Positions 11,697 to 23,887 of a stretch of 64,000 nt of DNA are shown here, one piece after another. Both the position numbers and the translations under genes were made by a program. Under the pieces are notes generated by a model, which ran no database searches, was not told the DNA's origin, and saw only the letters and a program-made list of their open reading frames with translations. This DNA comes from Ovis canadensis (Eukaryota > Chordata > Mammalia > Artiodactyla > Bovidae): positions 14,071,001-14,135,000 of the forward strand of contig NC_091246.1 of NCBI RefSeq assembly GCF_042477335.2, written 5' to 3'. Position 1 is the first letter of the stretch; each line of letters starts with the position of its first letter.

Positions 11697-11823
11697 AATT
11701 TGGTTTATTTTCTTTTGGCTGGACCATAAGGCTTGAAGGATCTCAGTTCCTTGATCAGGGATTAAACACAAGCCATGGTACTGAAAGCCTGGAATCCTAA
11801 CCACTGGGCCATCAGGAAACCCC
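11697..11823 (-). mobile_element. CHR-type SINE, short
   Basis: Reverse strand, from TTTCTTTTGGCTGGACCATA to CATCAGGAAACCCCC. Confidence 0.82.
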
Positions 11824-11857
11824 CAGGTTTAGTTTATCTTTAATTCTAACCTTTCAA

Positions 11858-11981
11858 GCCCAAGAATACTGGAGTGGGTAGCCTATGCCTTCTCCAGGGG
11901 TTCTTCCCGACCCAGGAATCGAACTGGAGTCTCCTGCATTGCAGGTGGATTCTTTACCAACTGAGCTATCAGGGAAGCCCA
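11858..11981 (-). mobile_element. Bov-tA SINE, tRNA-side part
   Basis: Reverse-strand Bov-tA from ACTGGAGTGGGTAGCC to GGGAAGCCC. The far Bov-A part is missing; a separate Bov-A unit lies 85 bp on. Confidence 0.85.
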
Positions 11982-12065
11982 ACGTTTCCTGTTTTCCCCA
12001 AACCTTACTGGCATTGTGGAACCCTGGACTGGTCATCCCTTTCAAGGGTCCTCTCCCTTATGGGT

Positions 12066-12185
12066 GCATGTGTGCATGCTAGGTCGCTTCAGTTGTGTCC
12101 AACTCTCTGGGACCACATGGACTGTAGGCTCCCAGGCTCCTCTGTTCATGGGATTCTCCAGACAAGACAACTATTGGCTGCATTG
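12066..12185 (-). mobile_element. Bov-A SINE fragment
   Basis: GCTAGGTCGCTTCAGTTGTG and following Bov-A body, reverse strand, followed by a short (AAT)n run at about 12188-12208. Confidence 0.83.
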
Positions 12186-12617
12186 CTAAAATAATAATAA
12201 TAATAATCTAGAAGGAAAAACAGGACCTAACGGAATCTTAACTCTCTGCAAAGTGAGAGAAAACTTTGAAACCTACCAGTGGTGACTTAGCAAAGTGATA
12301 CAACTGTCCTCAGAAGAGCTTTATTACATGGCTGTGGCTCTGTAGCTCTCCAGACACACATGCTAAACCATCAAGAGAATTCCAAACTGGTTTTGTGCTG
12401 TCTGTCCCCACAGGGCAGGTGCAGTGTGACCAACATTTGGCAGGAGGGTAGAGGGACGGGAAGACGGCTTTCTCTATAGTTCTGTCCACCCGAACTTTCT
12501 GCAGGCGTTGCATGAATACCACAGCCTCTAGACCTGTGTGGCTGTTGTGCCCTTGAATGTGGCTAGTGCCACTAGGCAGCTGAATTTACTATTGCAGTTC
12601 ATTGAAATTAACCCAAG

Positions 12618-12760
12618 GGAATTCTCTGCAGGTCCAGGGGATAGGAATCCATGCTTTCACTGCTGAGGGCACAGGTTCAATCCCTGGGTGGGGAACTAGA
12701 ATTCCACAAGTCACATGGTGCAGCCAAAAAAAGAAAGAAAGAAATTAAATTAATGGCTAC
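12618..12760 (+). mobile_element. CHR-type SINE, short
   Basis: GGAATTCTCTGCAGGTCCAG head to a GAAA-rich tail. Confidence 0.82.
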
Positions 12761-13353
12761 ACATGGTCAGTGGCTCTTGTATTAGACAGCAGAATAAGAA
12801 GTTCACTGACCTTGAATTTCTACAGGAGGGAGGGCAGCTTCAATTTCCCTGGGTCTCATCTTTTGTCTTGCTTCCCTGGACATTCAGCTTCTTCTTTTGG
12901 ATCCATCTCTGGCAGCTCCATCTCTGAGGCCTCTCCTCAGTTAACCCTATGCACCGGCCAAACTTCAGCAAGAAGCAACATTGCATTATCTGCTTTGAAA
13001 GGACTGAGTATGGCTTTCTCTGAGCAGGATGAGGTTGGCAAGGATTGCTGAAGCTGAGTGTGATACACCAAACTGCTAATTTGCTAAAATAATTTGAAAA
13101 AGTGCTACTTTCAAACCCTGACGTGAGTGCCACTTTCTGAAATTGGTGGGAGGCCAGAGTCCATGCTACTGGAGGTTATGCTTGTTAATTGTCTCAGTGG
13201 TCATTTATGAAATGGCTATGGAATATTTCTTCCTCTCTGTCAGAGCACTTGGCCCAGAAAGGCAGGCTTGTTCACTGAGATTCTCTACTCTGACCCAAGC
13301 CAAAGATTCAGCCTGATTTCTTGTCAACTGGAAATTGGGAATTGCATAATCTA

Positions 13354-13374
13354 CTCCCCCCCCCGCCCCCGCCC
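13354..13374. repeat. C-rich tract (G-quadruplex potential on the minus strand)
   Basis: A run of nine C, then GC5 and GC3. The minus strand has G-runs that could form a quadruplex. Confidence 0.7.
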
Positions 13375-13834
13375 AAGAGATCCATATTTTCATGATTGCC
13401 CTTGCAACCCAGGTGACCTGTCCTCTGCAAAAGCCCTGTTGAGGAGAGGGAAACAGCTGGGCCTGGGGACTGTGTTTTGCACTATTCTGCTCAACCATCT
13501 ACAGCCGGTTGGATCTGGGCTGGGCATTAACCCCAGAGCAGCTGATTGCCAAGGTTGGCCAGTAACCTATGACTTGGCACAAAAGAATGTCCTCCAACCA
13601 GAGTTCCTCTCTCTGGACTCTGGAAGCAGAGAGACTGGGACACTGGAAATGGCTGGTGGGGGATGTGGAGGCAGGAGCCTAGTGGCTTAGGCAGAGGCTG
13701 GTTTTCACACAAATGGAGTAAAGCTTTGGAATCTGTTTTTAAAATTCCTCAGGCAGTTCAAACACACTGATAACCATTTTTTTTTCATTCCATATGTACT
13801 TAGTCACCTCCAAGAGAACACTTCTACCTCACCT

Positions 13835-14010
13835 TACGACCCCACGGGCTGTAGCCCACCAGGCTCCTCTGTCCATGGGATTTCCCAGGCAAGAATACTG
13901 GAGTGGGTTGCCATTTCCTCCTCTAGGTTATTTCCCAACCCAGGGATCGAACCCGAGTCTCCTGCACTGCAGGCAGATTTTTTTACCCACTGAGCCATCG
14001 GGGAAGTCCC
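13835..14010 (-). mobile_element. Bov-tA SINE
   Basis: Reverse-strand element with Bov-A body and tRNA-Glu head ending at GGGGAAGTCCC. Its first bases are diverged or truncated. Confidence 0.88.
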
Positions 14011-14039
14011 CTCTCTCACCTTACACCTCCCATTTGCAA

Positions 14040-14245
14040 CTTTAACATAGGATACAGCCAGTATTTTGGTCTTATTGGTAGCACTTCAGTGTAAGGTTTT
14101 CTTTTCAACATTTCCTAAGGAGAGATTGCTAGTAGTGGGATTCCTAGTCGAAGAGACACTTGTCTTTGTGATTCTTGCCCCATATCGCCCTCCAATAGGG
14201 CAGTGTCAGGTAAACGTCTATTGGAGCGTTGTCCAGCAGTGTTCT
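14040..14245 (-). repeat. Possible old L1 3' UTR remnant
   Basis: GATTGCTAGTAGTGGGATTC and CCATATCGCCCTCCAATAGG recall reverse-strand L1 3' UTR segments. Strongly diverged. Confidence 0.4.
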
Positions 14246-14376
14246 GCACACAATGACCGACTCAGGTGCGTTTCAAGGAGCTGTGATCCTCTGGTTACGT
14301 GGCTACGGTATTCAGTGGTCATAATTAAGACAACCGGATTAAACAAAATCAGCCAATTCTGGACCTGTGTGAGATA

Positions 14377-14652
14377 CCCTGCTGCTCCTGCTGCTAAGTC
14401 ACTTCAGTCATGTCCGACTCTGTGCAACCCCATAGATGGCAGCCCACCAGGCTGCCCCATCCCTGGGATTCTCCAGGCAAGAACACTGGAGTGGGTTGCC
14501 ATTTCCTTCTCCAATGCATGAAAGTGAAAGTGAAGTCGTTCAGTCGTGCCTAACCCTCAGCGACCCCATGGACTGCAGCCTACCAGACTCCTCCATCCAT
14601 GGGATTTTCCAGGCAAGAGTACTGGAGTGGGGTGCCATTGCCTTCTCTGGTG
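14377..14652 (-). mobile_element. Bov-A2 SINE (dimer)
   Basis: Two Bov-A units joined by the GAAAGTGAAAGTGAAGTCG linker, reverse strand, with a short TGC-rich tail at 14377-14395. Confidence 0.9.
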
Positions 14653-14874
14653 AGATACCGTACCAAAATCTATATTGGCTCTCATAGAATTCTTGTATGA
14701 TGAAGCTTACAGATGAACAGTGCCCTGCAGAGGATACTTTGACAGACCCTCTCTTGCAGAGAGGTGGCGCCCTCACTGTGTGAACAGAAGCTGAAAAAAA
14801 TCCTAGTACCTCTCAGTGTACCCACATCAGGTACCCATGGAATTGGCAAAATACACACCTATGTTAAGAAATTG

Positions 14875-15213
14875 GCCTCCCTGGTAGTTCAGCTGGTAAA
14901 GAATCCACCTGCAATGCAGGAGACCCTGGTTTGATTCCTGGATTGGGAAGATCCCCTGGAGAAGGGATAGGCTACCCACTCCAGTATTCTTGGGCTGCCT
15001 GGTGGCTCAGACAGTAAAGAATCTGCCTGCAATGCAGGAGACCTGGGTTCAATCCCTGGGTTGGGAAGATCCTCTGGAGAAGGGAACGGTTGCCCACTTC
15101 GGCATTCTTGCCTGGAGAATTCCAAGGACAGAGGAGCCTGACAGGCTACAGTCCACAGGGTTACAAAGAGTCAGATATGGCTGAGAGACTTTCACTTCAC
15201 TTCATCTTAAGAA
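14875..15213 (+). mobile_element. Two tandem Bov-tA SINEs, first one truncated
   Basis: A tRNA-derived head unit (14875-14991) is cut inside its Bov-A part. It is followed immediately by a complete Bov-tA (about 14993-15213) that ends in TTTCACTTCACTTC. Confidence 0.87.
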
Positions 15214-16331
15214 ATACTTTAAGTAATATATTTTAAAAGTCAGTAAGGATGTCAGGAAGATATTTTGTGGTGTGGAAAAAAAACTTCACCATGCCATGTG
15301 GAAAAGGATCCCATTTTCTGTTTGAAAGAAAAAGATATATCTTATTGATGACTTCTTGTCTCCTCCAACCCCTACCACCACTAGAATTTGTCTCCAACAA
15401 CAAAAATGTCCAGTCGCACATGCCATTCTGAGCTTGTTTAAAATTTTAGGGTGTGGTTATATTGATAGATTATTGTGTTGTTGACTGCACTTTCCTGTTA
15501 TGCTTTATATTTTATTTTAAGATGTGTTTATATTATAATTTTTTGTTTTACCAGCAGAATGCCATTGACTTAATAATAAAGTTATTATAACAAATGCTAG
15601 ACAAGGTGTGGGAAAAAGGGAACCCTCCTACAACCTCCATTGTAGGTTGCAATGTAGGTTGATGCAGCCACTGTGAAAATAGTATGGAGATTCCTCAAAA
15701 AACTAGAAATAGGGTTGCCATATGATCCAGCAATCCCACTATTCAGTATATATCCAGACAAAACTATAATTCAAGAAGATAAATGCACCTTTATGTTCAC
15801 AGAAGCCCCATTTACAACATAACATGGAAGCAACTAAGAATGAAATTTTGCCATTTGCAACAACATGGATGGACCCGGAGGTATAATGTTTAGTGGAGTA
15901 AGTCAGAGGAAGACAAATACTTATCATTATATGTGGAATCTAAAAAATAAAACAAACAAATAAATATAACAGAAACAGACTCACAAATATCGAGAACAAA
16001 CTTGTGGTTAACACTGGGGAGAGGAAAGGGAGGAGGGGCAAGGTAAGGGTAGGGGATTAAGAGGTACAATTGTTATGTATAAAATGAATAAGATATACAG
16101 ATATATTGTACAGCACAGGAAATATAGCCAATATTTTATAAAACTTTACTTGGAGTGTAATCTATAAAAATATTGAATCACTATTTTGTACAACTGAAAC
16201 TAATATAATATTGTAAATAAATTATACTTTAAGTTTAAAAAATAAAATTAATAAACCCTCTTAAAAAGAAAATATTCCATTCACAGAAGAATGGATAAAG
16301 AAAGATATGATACGTATGCATAATTGACTAC

Positions 16332-16560
16332 TGCTGCTAAGTCACTTCAGTCGTGTTCGACTCTGTGTGACCCCATACACGGCAGCCCACCAGGCTCCCC
16401 CGTCCCTGGGATTCTCCAGGCAAGAACACTGGAGTGGGTTGCCATTTCCTTCTCCAATGCATGAAAGTGCAAAGTGAAAGTGAAGTCACTCAGTCGTGTC
16501 CGACTCTTAGCGACCCCATGGACTGCAGCCTTCCAGGCTCCTCCATCCATGGGATTTTCC
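16332..16560 (-). mobile_element. Bov-A2 SINE inserted in an L1
   Basis: Bov-A dimer, reverse strand. The duplicated target GACTAC is visible at 16326-16331 and 16561-16566, and the L1 resumes after it. Confidence 0.9.
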
Positions 16561-16824
16561 GACTACCGCTTAGCCTTATTATTATGAAATAATGCCATTT
16601 GCGGTAACATGGTTAGACCTAGAGACTGTTAAGTCATAAAGAGAAAGACAAATATCGCATGATTTCACTTATATGTGGAATCTAAAATATGACACAAATG
16701 AACTTATCTGTGAAACAAAAACAGACTCACAGACATAAAGAAGAGATACGTGGTTGACGAGGGAGGAGAGGCAGGCAAGGGATGGATTAGGAGTTCGGGA
16801 TTAACAGATGCAAACTAGTACCCC

Positions 16825-16955
16825 CAGGAGGAGGGCATGGCTACCCACTCCAGTATTCTTGCCTAGAGAACTCCATGGACAGAGGAGCCTGGCAGGGTAC
16901 TGTCCATAGGGCTGCAGAGTCGGACACGACGGAAGTGACTAAGCATGCATGCACG
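16825..16955 (+). mobile_element. Bov-A SINE unit inserted in an L1
   Basis: From GGAGGAGGGCATGGCTACCC to AAGTGACTAAGCATGC. L1 sequence flanks both sides. Confidence 0.85.
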
Positions 16956-17159
16956 GTATAGTGCAGGAAATTATATTCAGTATCCTGTGATGACCCATAA
17001 GGGAAAAGAATATAAAAAGAATGTATACATATGTAAAACTGAATCACTTTGCTGTACAGTGGAAACTAGTACAACTAGTTGAAATTAAATCAAATACACT
17101 TCTAAAAAAAATCAAGATATTATTAGTAAATTTCATTGAACGTTTCAAAAATTATTACT

Positions 17160-17370
17160 GTGACTTCCCTGGGGTCCAGTGGTTAAGAATCTGCCTTTCA
17201 GTGCAGGGGGTGAGGGTTTGAACCCTGGTTGGGAAACCAAGAAAGGAGCAACTAAGCCCAGCTGCCAAACTACTGAGCACATGTGCCCATGCGCTGCAAC
17301 AAAAGATCCAACATGATGCACGGGAAATTTTGCATGCCACGACTAAGACCCATTGCAGCCAAAAAAGTTA
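17160..17370 (+). mobile_element. CHR-type SINE
   Basis: GACTTCCCTGGGGTCCAGTG head to CCATTGCAGCCAAAAAAG. Confidence 0.86.
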
Positions 17371-17584
17371 TTAGTAAATTAACTTGATTGTGAAACTCGC
17401 TTCTCTCTATTGGATATTGTCTGAGAAGAATGTTTTCACAATGAGTGTGTGTTCATTTTATAATCAAAGGGAAAATTTAAACTAGTTTTATTTGGATGTG
17501 GCAATAGGGAAGAGAACATCTAAGCATATACTATGCCCCAGGTGTAGCAATTATCTGATATCATTTAACCTGTTTAATTATTAT

Positions 17585-17656
17585 TCCGCCTGGTGGGCTA
17601 CATTCCATAGGGTCGCATGGAGTTTGACATGACTGAAGTGATTTAGCACGTAGCAA
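17585..17656 (+). mobile_element. Bov-A 3' fragment
   Basis: CGCCTGGTGGGCTACATTCC to ATTTAGCACGTAG, the end of a Bov-A unit. It directly precedes the BovB copy at 17660. Confidence 0.75.
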
Positions 17657-17659
17657 ACA

Positions 17660-19917
17660 TCAATACACATGGAGATCACCAGATGGTCAACACTGAAATA
17701 AGATTGATGATATTCTTTGCAGCCAAAGATGGAGAAGCTCTATACAGTCAGCAAAAACAAGACTGGGAGCTGACTGTGCCTCAGATCATGAACTTCTTAT
17801 TGCCAAATTCAGACTTAAATTGAAGAAAGTAGGGAAAACCGCTAGACCATTCAGGTATGACATAAATCAAATCTCTTATGATTATACAGTGGAAGTGAGA
17901 AATAGATTTAAGGGCCTAGATCTGATAGACAGAGTGCCTGATGAACTATGGACAGAGGTTTGTGACATTGTACAGGAGACAGGGATCAAGACCATCCCCA
18001 TGGAAAAGAAATGCAAAAAAGCAAAATGGCTGTCTGGGGAGGCTTTACAAGTAGCTGTGAAAAGAAGAGAAACGAAAAGCAAAGGAGAAAAGGAAAAATA
18101 TAAGCATCTGAATGCAGAGTTCCAATGAATAGCAAGAAGAGATAAGAAAGCCTTCCTCAGCGATCAGTGCAAAGAAATAGAGGAAAACAACAGAATGGGA
18201 AAGATTAGAGATCTCTTCAAGAAAATTAGAGATACCAAGGGAACATTTCATGCAAAGATGGGCTCGATAAAGGACAGAAATGGTCTAACAGAAGCAGAAG
18301 ATATTAAGAAGAGATGGCAAGAATACACAGAAGAACTGTACAAAAAAGATCTTCACGACCAAGATAATCATGATGGTGTGATCACTCACCTAGAGCCAGA
18401 CGTCCTGGAATGTGAAGTCAAGTGGGCCTTAGAAAGCATCACTACGAACAAAGCCAGTGGAGGTGATGGAATTCCAGTGGAGCTATATCAAATCCTGAAA
18501 TATGATGCTGTGAAAGTGCTGCACTCAATGTGCCAGCAAATTTGGAAAACTCAGCAGTGGCCACAGGACTGGAAAAGGTCAGTTTTCATTCCAATCCCAA
18601 AGAAAGGCATTGCCAAAGAATGATCAGACTACCACACAGTTGCACTCATCTCACATGCTAGTAAAGTAACGCTCAAAATTTTCCAAGCCAGGCTTCAGCA
18701 ATATGTGAACTGTGAACTTCCTGATGTTCAAGCTGGATTTACAAAAGGCAGAGAAACCAGAGATCAAATTGTCAACATCTGCTGGATCATGGAAAAAGCA
18801 AGAGAGTTCCAGAAAAACATCTCTTTCTGCTTTATTGACTATGCCAAAGCCTTTGACTGAGTGGATCACAATAAACTGTGGAAAATTCTGAGAGCAATGG
18901 GAATATCAGACCACCTGACCTGCCTCTTGAGAAATCTGTATGCAGGTCAGAAAGCAACAGTTAGAACTGGACATGGAACAACAGACTGGTTCCAAATAGG
19001 AAAAGGAGTACGTCAAGGCTGTATATTGTCACCCTGCTTATTTAACTTCTATGCAGAGCACATCATGAGAAATGCTGGGCTGGAAGAAGCACAAGCTGGA
19101 ATCAAGATTACTGGGAGAAATATCAGTAACCTCAGATATGCTGATGACACCACCCTTATGGGAGAAAGTGAAGAGGAACTAAAAAGGCTCCTGATGAAAG
19201 TGAAAGAGAAGAGTGAAAAAGTTGGCTTAAAGCTCAACATTCAGAAAACAAAGATCATGGCATCTGGTCCCATCACTTCATGGGAAATAGATGGGGAAAC
19301 AGTAGAAACAGTATCAGACTTTACTTTCTGGGGCTGCAAAATCACTGCAGATGGTGACTGCAGCCATGAAATTAAAAGACGCTTACTCCTTCTAAGGAAA
19401 GTTATGAGCAACCTAGATAGCATATTCAAAAGCAGAGACATTACTTTGCAACAAAGGTCCATCTAGTCAAGGCTGTGGTTTTTCCAGTAGTCATGTATGG
19501 ATGTGAGAGTTGGACTGTGAAGAAAACTGAGTGCTGAAGAATTGATGCTTTTGAACTGTGGTGTTGGAGAAGACTCTTGAGAGTCCCTCGGACTGCAAGG
19601 AGATCCAGCCAGTCTATTCTAAAGGAAATCAGTCCTGGGTGTTCATTGGAAGGACTGATGCTGAAACTGAAACTCCAATACTTTGGCCACCTCATGTGAA
19701 GAGTTGACTCATTGGAAAAGACTCTGATGCTGGGAGGGATTGAGGGCAGGAGGGGAAGGGGATGACAGAGGATGAGATGGCTAGATGGCATCACCGACTG
19801 GTTGGACATGAGTTTGGGTGAACTCCGGGAGTTGGTGATGGACAGGGAGGCCTGGCGTGCTGCGATTCGTGGGGTTGCAAAGAGTTGGACACGACTCAGC
19901 AACTGAACTGAACTGAC
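17660..19917 (+). mobile_element. BovB LINE, longest contiguous copy (2.26 kb), inactive
   Basis: Runs from the end of the endonuclease region (ACATCAATACACATGG) through the whole reverse transcriptase to the 3' end. Coding remains as separate pieces: 17820-18128, 18195-18623 and 18861-19466. Stops lie near 18126 and at 18858, where the FDCVDH segment reads FD-stop-VDH. A YADDT motif is retained in the last piece. The upstream endonuclease is absent. It is a dead copy but a useful reference for the fragments elsewhere in the window. Confidence 0.93.
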
Positions 19918-20081
19918 ACATCAATAAGGAAACTGAGGCCAAAGCAGTTAACTGACTTGCCTAAGATCAGGGCAATCTCTTCGTATGTGATGGAGCACAG
20001 GTTTTTTAAAATAGTGATAAAACATACAAAACGTAAAATTTACCATTTTCACCATTTTAATGAAAAAGTGTCCCTATTCTG

Positions 20082-20300
20082 GGCTTCCTGGGTGGTAAAG
20101 AACCCACCTGCCAATGATGGAGACCTAAGAGATTCTGAGTCAATCCCTGGGTTGGGAAAATCCCCTGGAGGAGGGCATAGAAACCCACTCCAGTATTCTT
20201 GCCTGGAGAATCCCACGGACAGAGGAGCCTGGCAGGCTACAGTCCATGAGGTCGCAGAGTCAGACACGACTGAAAGGGCTTAGCATGTGCACACACGTCC
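20082..20300 (+). mobile_element. Bov-tA SINE inserted in an L1
   Basis: GGCTTCCTGGGTGGTAAAGA head and Bov-A tail. The L1 phrase TCCCTATTCT is repeated at both sides (20071-20080 and about 20299-20308), a probable target duplication. Confidence 0.9.
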
Positions 20301-20680
20301 CTATTCTCTTGTAGGGATATACCATGTTTTGTTTACTCATTCATCTGTTGATGAACATTTGGCTTGTTTCCACATTTTAGCTAACGTGTATAATGTTGCT
20401 GTAACATTAGTATACAAGCAGTCATCTGAATTCTCTTTTCAATTGGTTTGGGTATATAGACCAATTAGTGGAATTGCTGGAACATAAAATAATAATATGC
20501 TTAACTATTTTCCATGTCTGCTCCATTTTCCATTCCCTACCAGCAATATACAAAGTTTCTAAAGTTTCCATGGCCTCAACAACATTTCTGTTTTGCCTTG
20601 TTTTATTATAGCCATCCTATATGTGTGTAGTGTTTATCTCATTGTGGCTCTAATTTGCGTTTTCTTAAGACCTTCTATTT

Positions 20681-20960
20681 CTGCTGCTGCTGCTGCTGCT
20701 AAGTCGCTTCAGTCATGTCCGACTCTGTGCAACCCCATAGACGGCAGCCCACCAGGCTCCCCTGTCCCTGGGATTCTCCAGGCAAGAACACTGGAGTGGG
20801 TTGCCATTTCCTTCTCCAATGCAGGAAAGTGAAAAGTGAAGGTGAAGTCTCTCAGTCGTATCCGACTCTTCGCAACCCCACGGACTGCAGCCCACCAGGC
20901 TCCTCCATCCATGAGATTTTCAAGGCAAGAGTACTGCAGTAGGGTGCCATTGCCTTCTCC
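20681..20960 (-). mobile_element. Bov-A2 SINE with (CTG)n tail
   Basis: Starts with about six CTG units, then two Bov-A units, reverse strand. Its end coincides with the start of the BovB copy at 20961. Confidence 0.9.
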
Positions 20961-22988
20961 GTTCTTGAACTAACACTCCCAAAAGATATCCTTTTCATTA
21001 TAGGGGACTGGAATGCAAAAGTAGGAAGTAAAAAGGTACCTGGAATAACAGGCAAATATGGCCTTGGAGTACAAAACAAAGCAGGTCAAAGGTTGACAGA
21101 GTTTTGCCAAGAGAATGCACTGGTCATAGCAAACACCCTCATTCAACAACACAAGAGAAGACTCTACATATGAACATCACCAAATGGTCAATACTGAAAT
21201 CAGATTGATTATATACTTTGCAGAATATTCTTTGCAGTTATATTAATGGATCTTTAAAGATGTGTTAAAGTGCTGCATTCCATATGCCAGCAAATTTGGA
21301 AAACTCAGCAGTGGCCAGAGGACTCAAAAAGGTCTATTTTTATTCCAATCCCAAAGAAAGGCAAGGCCAAAGAATGTTCAAGTGAAAGTGAAAGTCACTC
21401 CATTGTGTCTGACTCTTTGTGGCCCCATGGACTGTACAGTCCCTGGAATTCTCCAGGCCAGAATACTGGAGTGGGTAGCCTTTCTCTTCTCCAGGGGATC
21501 TTCCCAACCCAGGAATCGAACCCAGGTCTCCTGCATTGCAGGTAGATTCTTTACCAGCTGAGCCACAAGGGAAGCCCAAGATTACTGGAGTGGGTAGCCT
21601 TTCTGTTCTCCAGCGGATCTTCCCAACCCAGGAATCGAACCAGGGTCTCTGGCATTGCAGGCAGTCTTTACCAACTGAGCTATGAGGGAAACCAAGAATG
21701 TTCAAACTACCACACAATTGTACTCATCTCACACGCTAGCAAAGTAATGCTCAAAATTCTCCAAGCCAGGCTTCAACAGTACATGAACTGTGAAATTCCA
21801 AATGTTCGAATTTAGAGATTTAGAGGAGGTAGAGGAACCAGAGATCAAATTGTCACTGAAAAAGCACGAGAGTTGCAGAAAAACATCTACTTCTGCTTTA
21901 TTGACTATGCCAAACCTTTGACTATGTGGATCACAACAAACTGTGGAAAATTCTGAAAGAGATAGGAATACCAGACCACCTGACCTGCCTCCTGAAAAAT
22001 CTTTGTGCAGGTCAAGAAGCAACAGTTAGAAGTGGACATGCAACAACAGACTGGTTCCAAATCGGGAAAAGAATACATCAAGGCTGTATATTGTCACCCT
22101 GCTCATTTAACTTATATGCAGAGTATATCATACAAAATGCCAGGCTGGATGAAGCACAAGCTGGAATCAAGATTGCCAGGAGAAATATTAATAGCCTTAG
22201 ATATGCAGATGACACCATCCTTATAGCAGAAAGGGAAAGAGAACTAAAGAGCCTCTTGATAAAAGTGAAAGAGGAGAGTGAAGAAGTTGGCTTAAAACTC
22301 AACTTTCAGAAAACGAAGATCATGGCATCTGGTCCCATCACGTCATGGGAAATAGATGGGGAAACAGTGGAAACAGTGTCAGACTTTATTTTGGGGGGCT
22401 TCAAAATCATTGCAGATGGTGACTGAAGCCATGAAATTAAAAGACACTTGCTCCTTGGAAGAAAAGCTATGACTAACCTAGATGGCATATTGAAAAGCAG
22501 AGACAATATTTTGCCAACAAAGATTCGTCTAGTCAAAGCTATGGTTTTTCCAGTAGTCATGTATGGATGTGAGAGTTGGACTATAAAGAAAGCTGAGTGC
22601 TGAAGAATTGATGCTTTTCAACTGTGGTGTTGGAGAAGACTCTTGAGCGTCCCTTGGACTGCAAGGAGATCCAACAACCAGTCCATCCTAAAGGAAATCA
22701 GTCCTGAATATTCAGGGACGACTGATGCTAAAGCTGAAACTCCATTACTTTGGCCACCTGATGCAAAGAACCAACTCATTTTAAAAGACCCTGATGCTGG
22801 GAAAGATTGAAGGCAGGAGGAGAAAGGCATGATAGAGGATAAGATGGTTGGATGGGATCACCGACTCGATGGACATGAGTTTGAGTAAGCTCCAGGAGTT
22901 GGTGATGAACAGGAAAGCCTGGCGTGCTGCAATCCACGGGGTTGCAAAGAGTCGGACACAACTGAGCGATTGAACTGAACTGAACTGA
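20961..22988 (+). mobile_element. BovB LINE with internal deletion and a nested Bov-tA
   Basis: Starts inside the endonuclease (GDWNAKVG-type motif encoded near 21005). Around 21235-21262 it jumps to the RT region, skipping roughly 0.8 kb that is present in the copy at 17660-19917. It is then interrupted by a Bov-tA at 21382-21693 and continues to the 3' end. A YADDT-type motif is encoded near 22200, and a TGA replaces a sense codon near 22425. It directly abuts a Bov-A2 element at 20960. Confidence 0.9.
21382..21693 (-). mobile_element. Bov-tA SINE with duplicated tRNA-side part, inside BovB
   Basis: Reverse strand: one Bov-A body followed by two successive tRNA-side segments (to 21577 and to 21693). 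Flanked by a 12-bp target duplication AAGAATGTTCAA at 21370-21381 and 21694-21705, which proves it entered after the BovB. Confidence 0.92.
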
Positions 22989-23224
22989 TTGAATGATTAC
23001 TGATGTTGAGCATCTTGCCATGTGTTTATTTGGCCATCTGTTTACCTTCTTTCTTTTAGAAATGTCTTTTCAAATCCTTTGCCTATTTTTGAATTGGGTT
23101 GTTTTATTGAATTTTAGTTGCCCTCTATATATTCTGGATATTACTTCCTTATCAGGCACATAGTTTGTAAATATTTTCTCCCAATCTGTGGGTTGTCTTT
23201 TTACTCTTTCTGTTTTTTTTTAAA

Positions 23225-23392
23225 AAATATTTTTTATTTATTCATTTGTCTGCACTGGGTCTTTTCTTTTCCCCCACGTATTTCTTTCTTTATTTTTGGC
23301 TGTGCTGTGTCTTCATTGCTGCACTTGGGCTTTCTCTACTTTTGGTGAGCAGGGCTACTCTTCGTTGCGGTGCTCAAGTTTCTCTTGTTGTG
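23225..23392 (-). mobile_element. CHR-type SINE, truncated, inside an L1
   Basis: T-rich start, then GGCTGTGCTGTGTCTTCATT and following; the tRNA head is missing. Confidence 0.78.
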
Positions 23393-23887
23393 TCTTCTCA
23401 CTCTTTTGATAGCATCCTTTGATCCACCAAAGTTTTTCATTTTGAGGAATGCCAATTTATCTTTTTTTTTCCTTTTTGTCTTGTGCTTTTGGTGTCATAA
23501 CCAAGAAAGCACTGCTGAAGATTTTTCTGTTTTCTTCTAGGAGATGTCAAATGACAAAAATAATACAATTTAGTAGTGAGTTTGCTGTCCTTTATTCAAA
23601 GAAAAATAATCAATAGATTAGGGAGTATAATGCCTATTGCACTGGGCCATCCTTCCTGAGAGATTTTGAGCAAGAGTGAGTTTTATAAAGTGTCAACAGA
23701 GGCAGTGCTGAAGCAGGATGTGATTGGCTGAGAGGTCAGGAAGTTTCTAATGAGGCCAGCAGGTCTTATTTTCCAGGTAACATAACTAGACAAAGCTGAG
23801 CTGGAAGATTTTGATGTGTATGTGAGGTTTCCTTAACTAAGAGGTGTTACCCATAGGTGCAGGCTGGCTTGGGTTTAGATCTGTGAC

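Larger units (their letters stand above)
10122..13834. other. Intergenic; SINEs only
   Basis: Outside the listed SINEs, 10122-10663, 10901-11696 and 12761-13834 hold nothing I can name. The 182-codon reverse frame at 11256-11804 runs into a CHR SINE and resembles no known protein. Confidence 0.4.
15590..17113 (+). mobile_element. Two successive L1 3' ends with nested SINEs
   Basis: First L1 end at 15590-16262 (ATGATCCAGCAATCCCACTA, tail AAATAAATTATACTTTAAG). Second at 16263-17113 (TATGTGGAATCTAAAATATG), split by Bov-A2 at 16332-16560 and Bov-A at 16825-16955. No coding capacity left. Confidence 0.82.

Noticed and set aside
11256-11804. A 182-codon minus-strand frame
   Set aside because: No family resemblance; its start lies in a CHR SINE.
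13268-13690. A 140-codon frame
   Set aside because: It crosses a C-homopolymer tract and shows no known motif; the opposite strand is similarly open.
14875-15213. tRNA-like segments as tRNA genes
   Set aside because: The tRNA-Glu-like heads belong to Bov-tA and CHR SINEs across the window; they lack a complete cloverleaf and are followed by SINE bodies.
18861-19466. A 201-codon frame with YADDT as a host gene
   Set aside because: It is a surviving piece of a BovB LINE whose upstream frame has stops.
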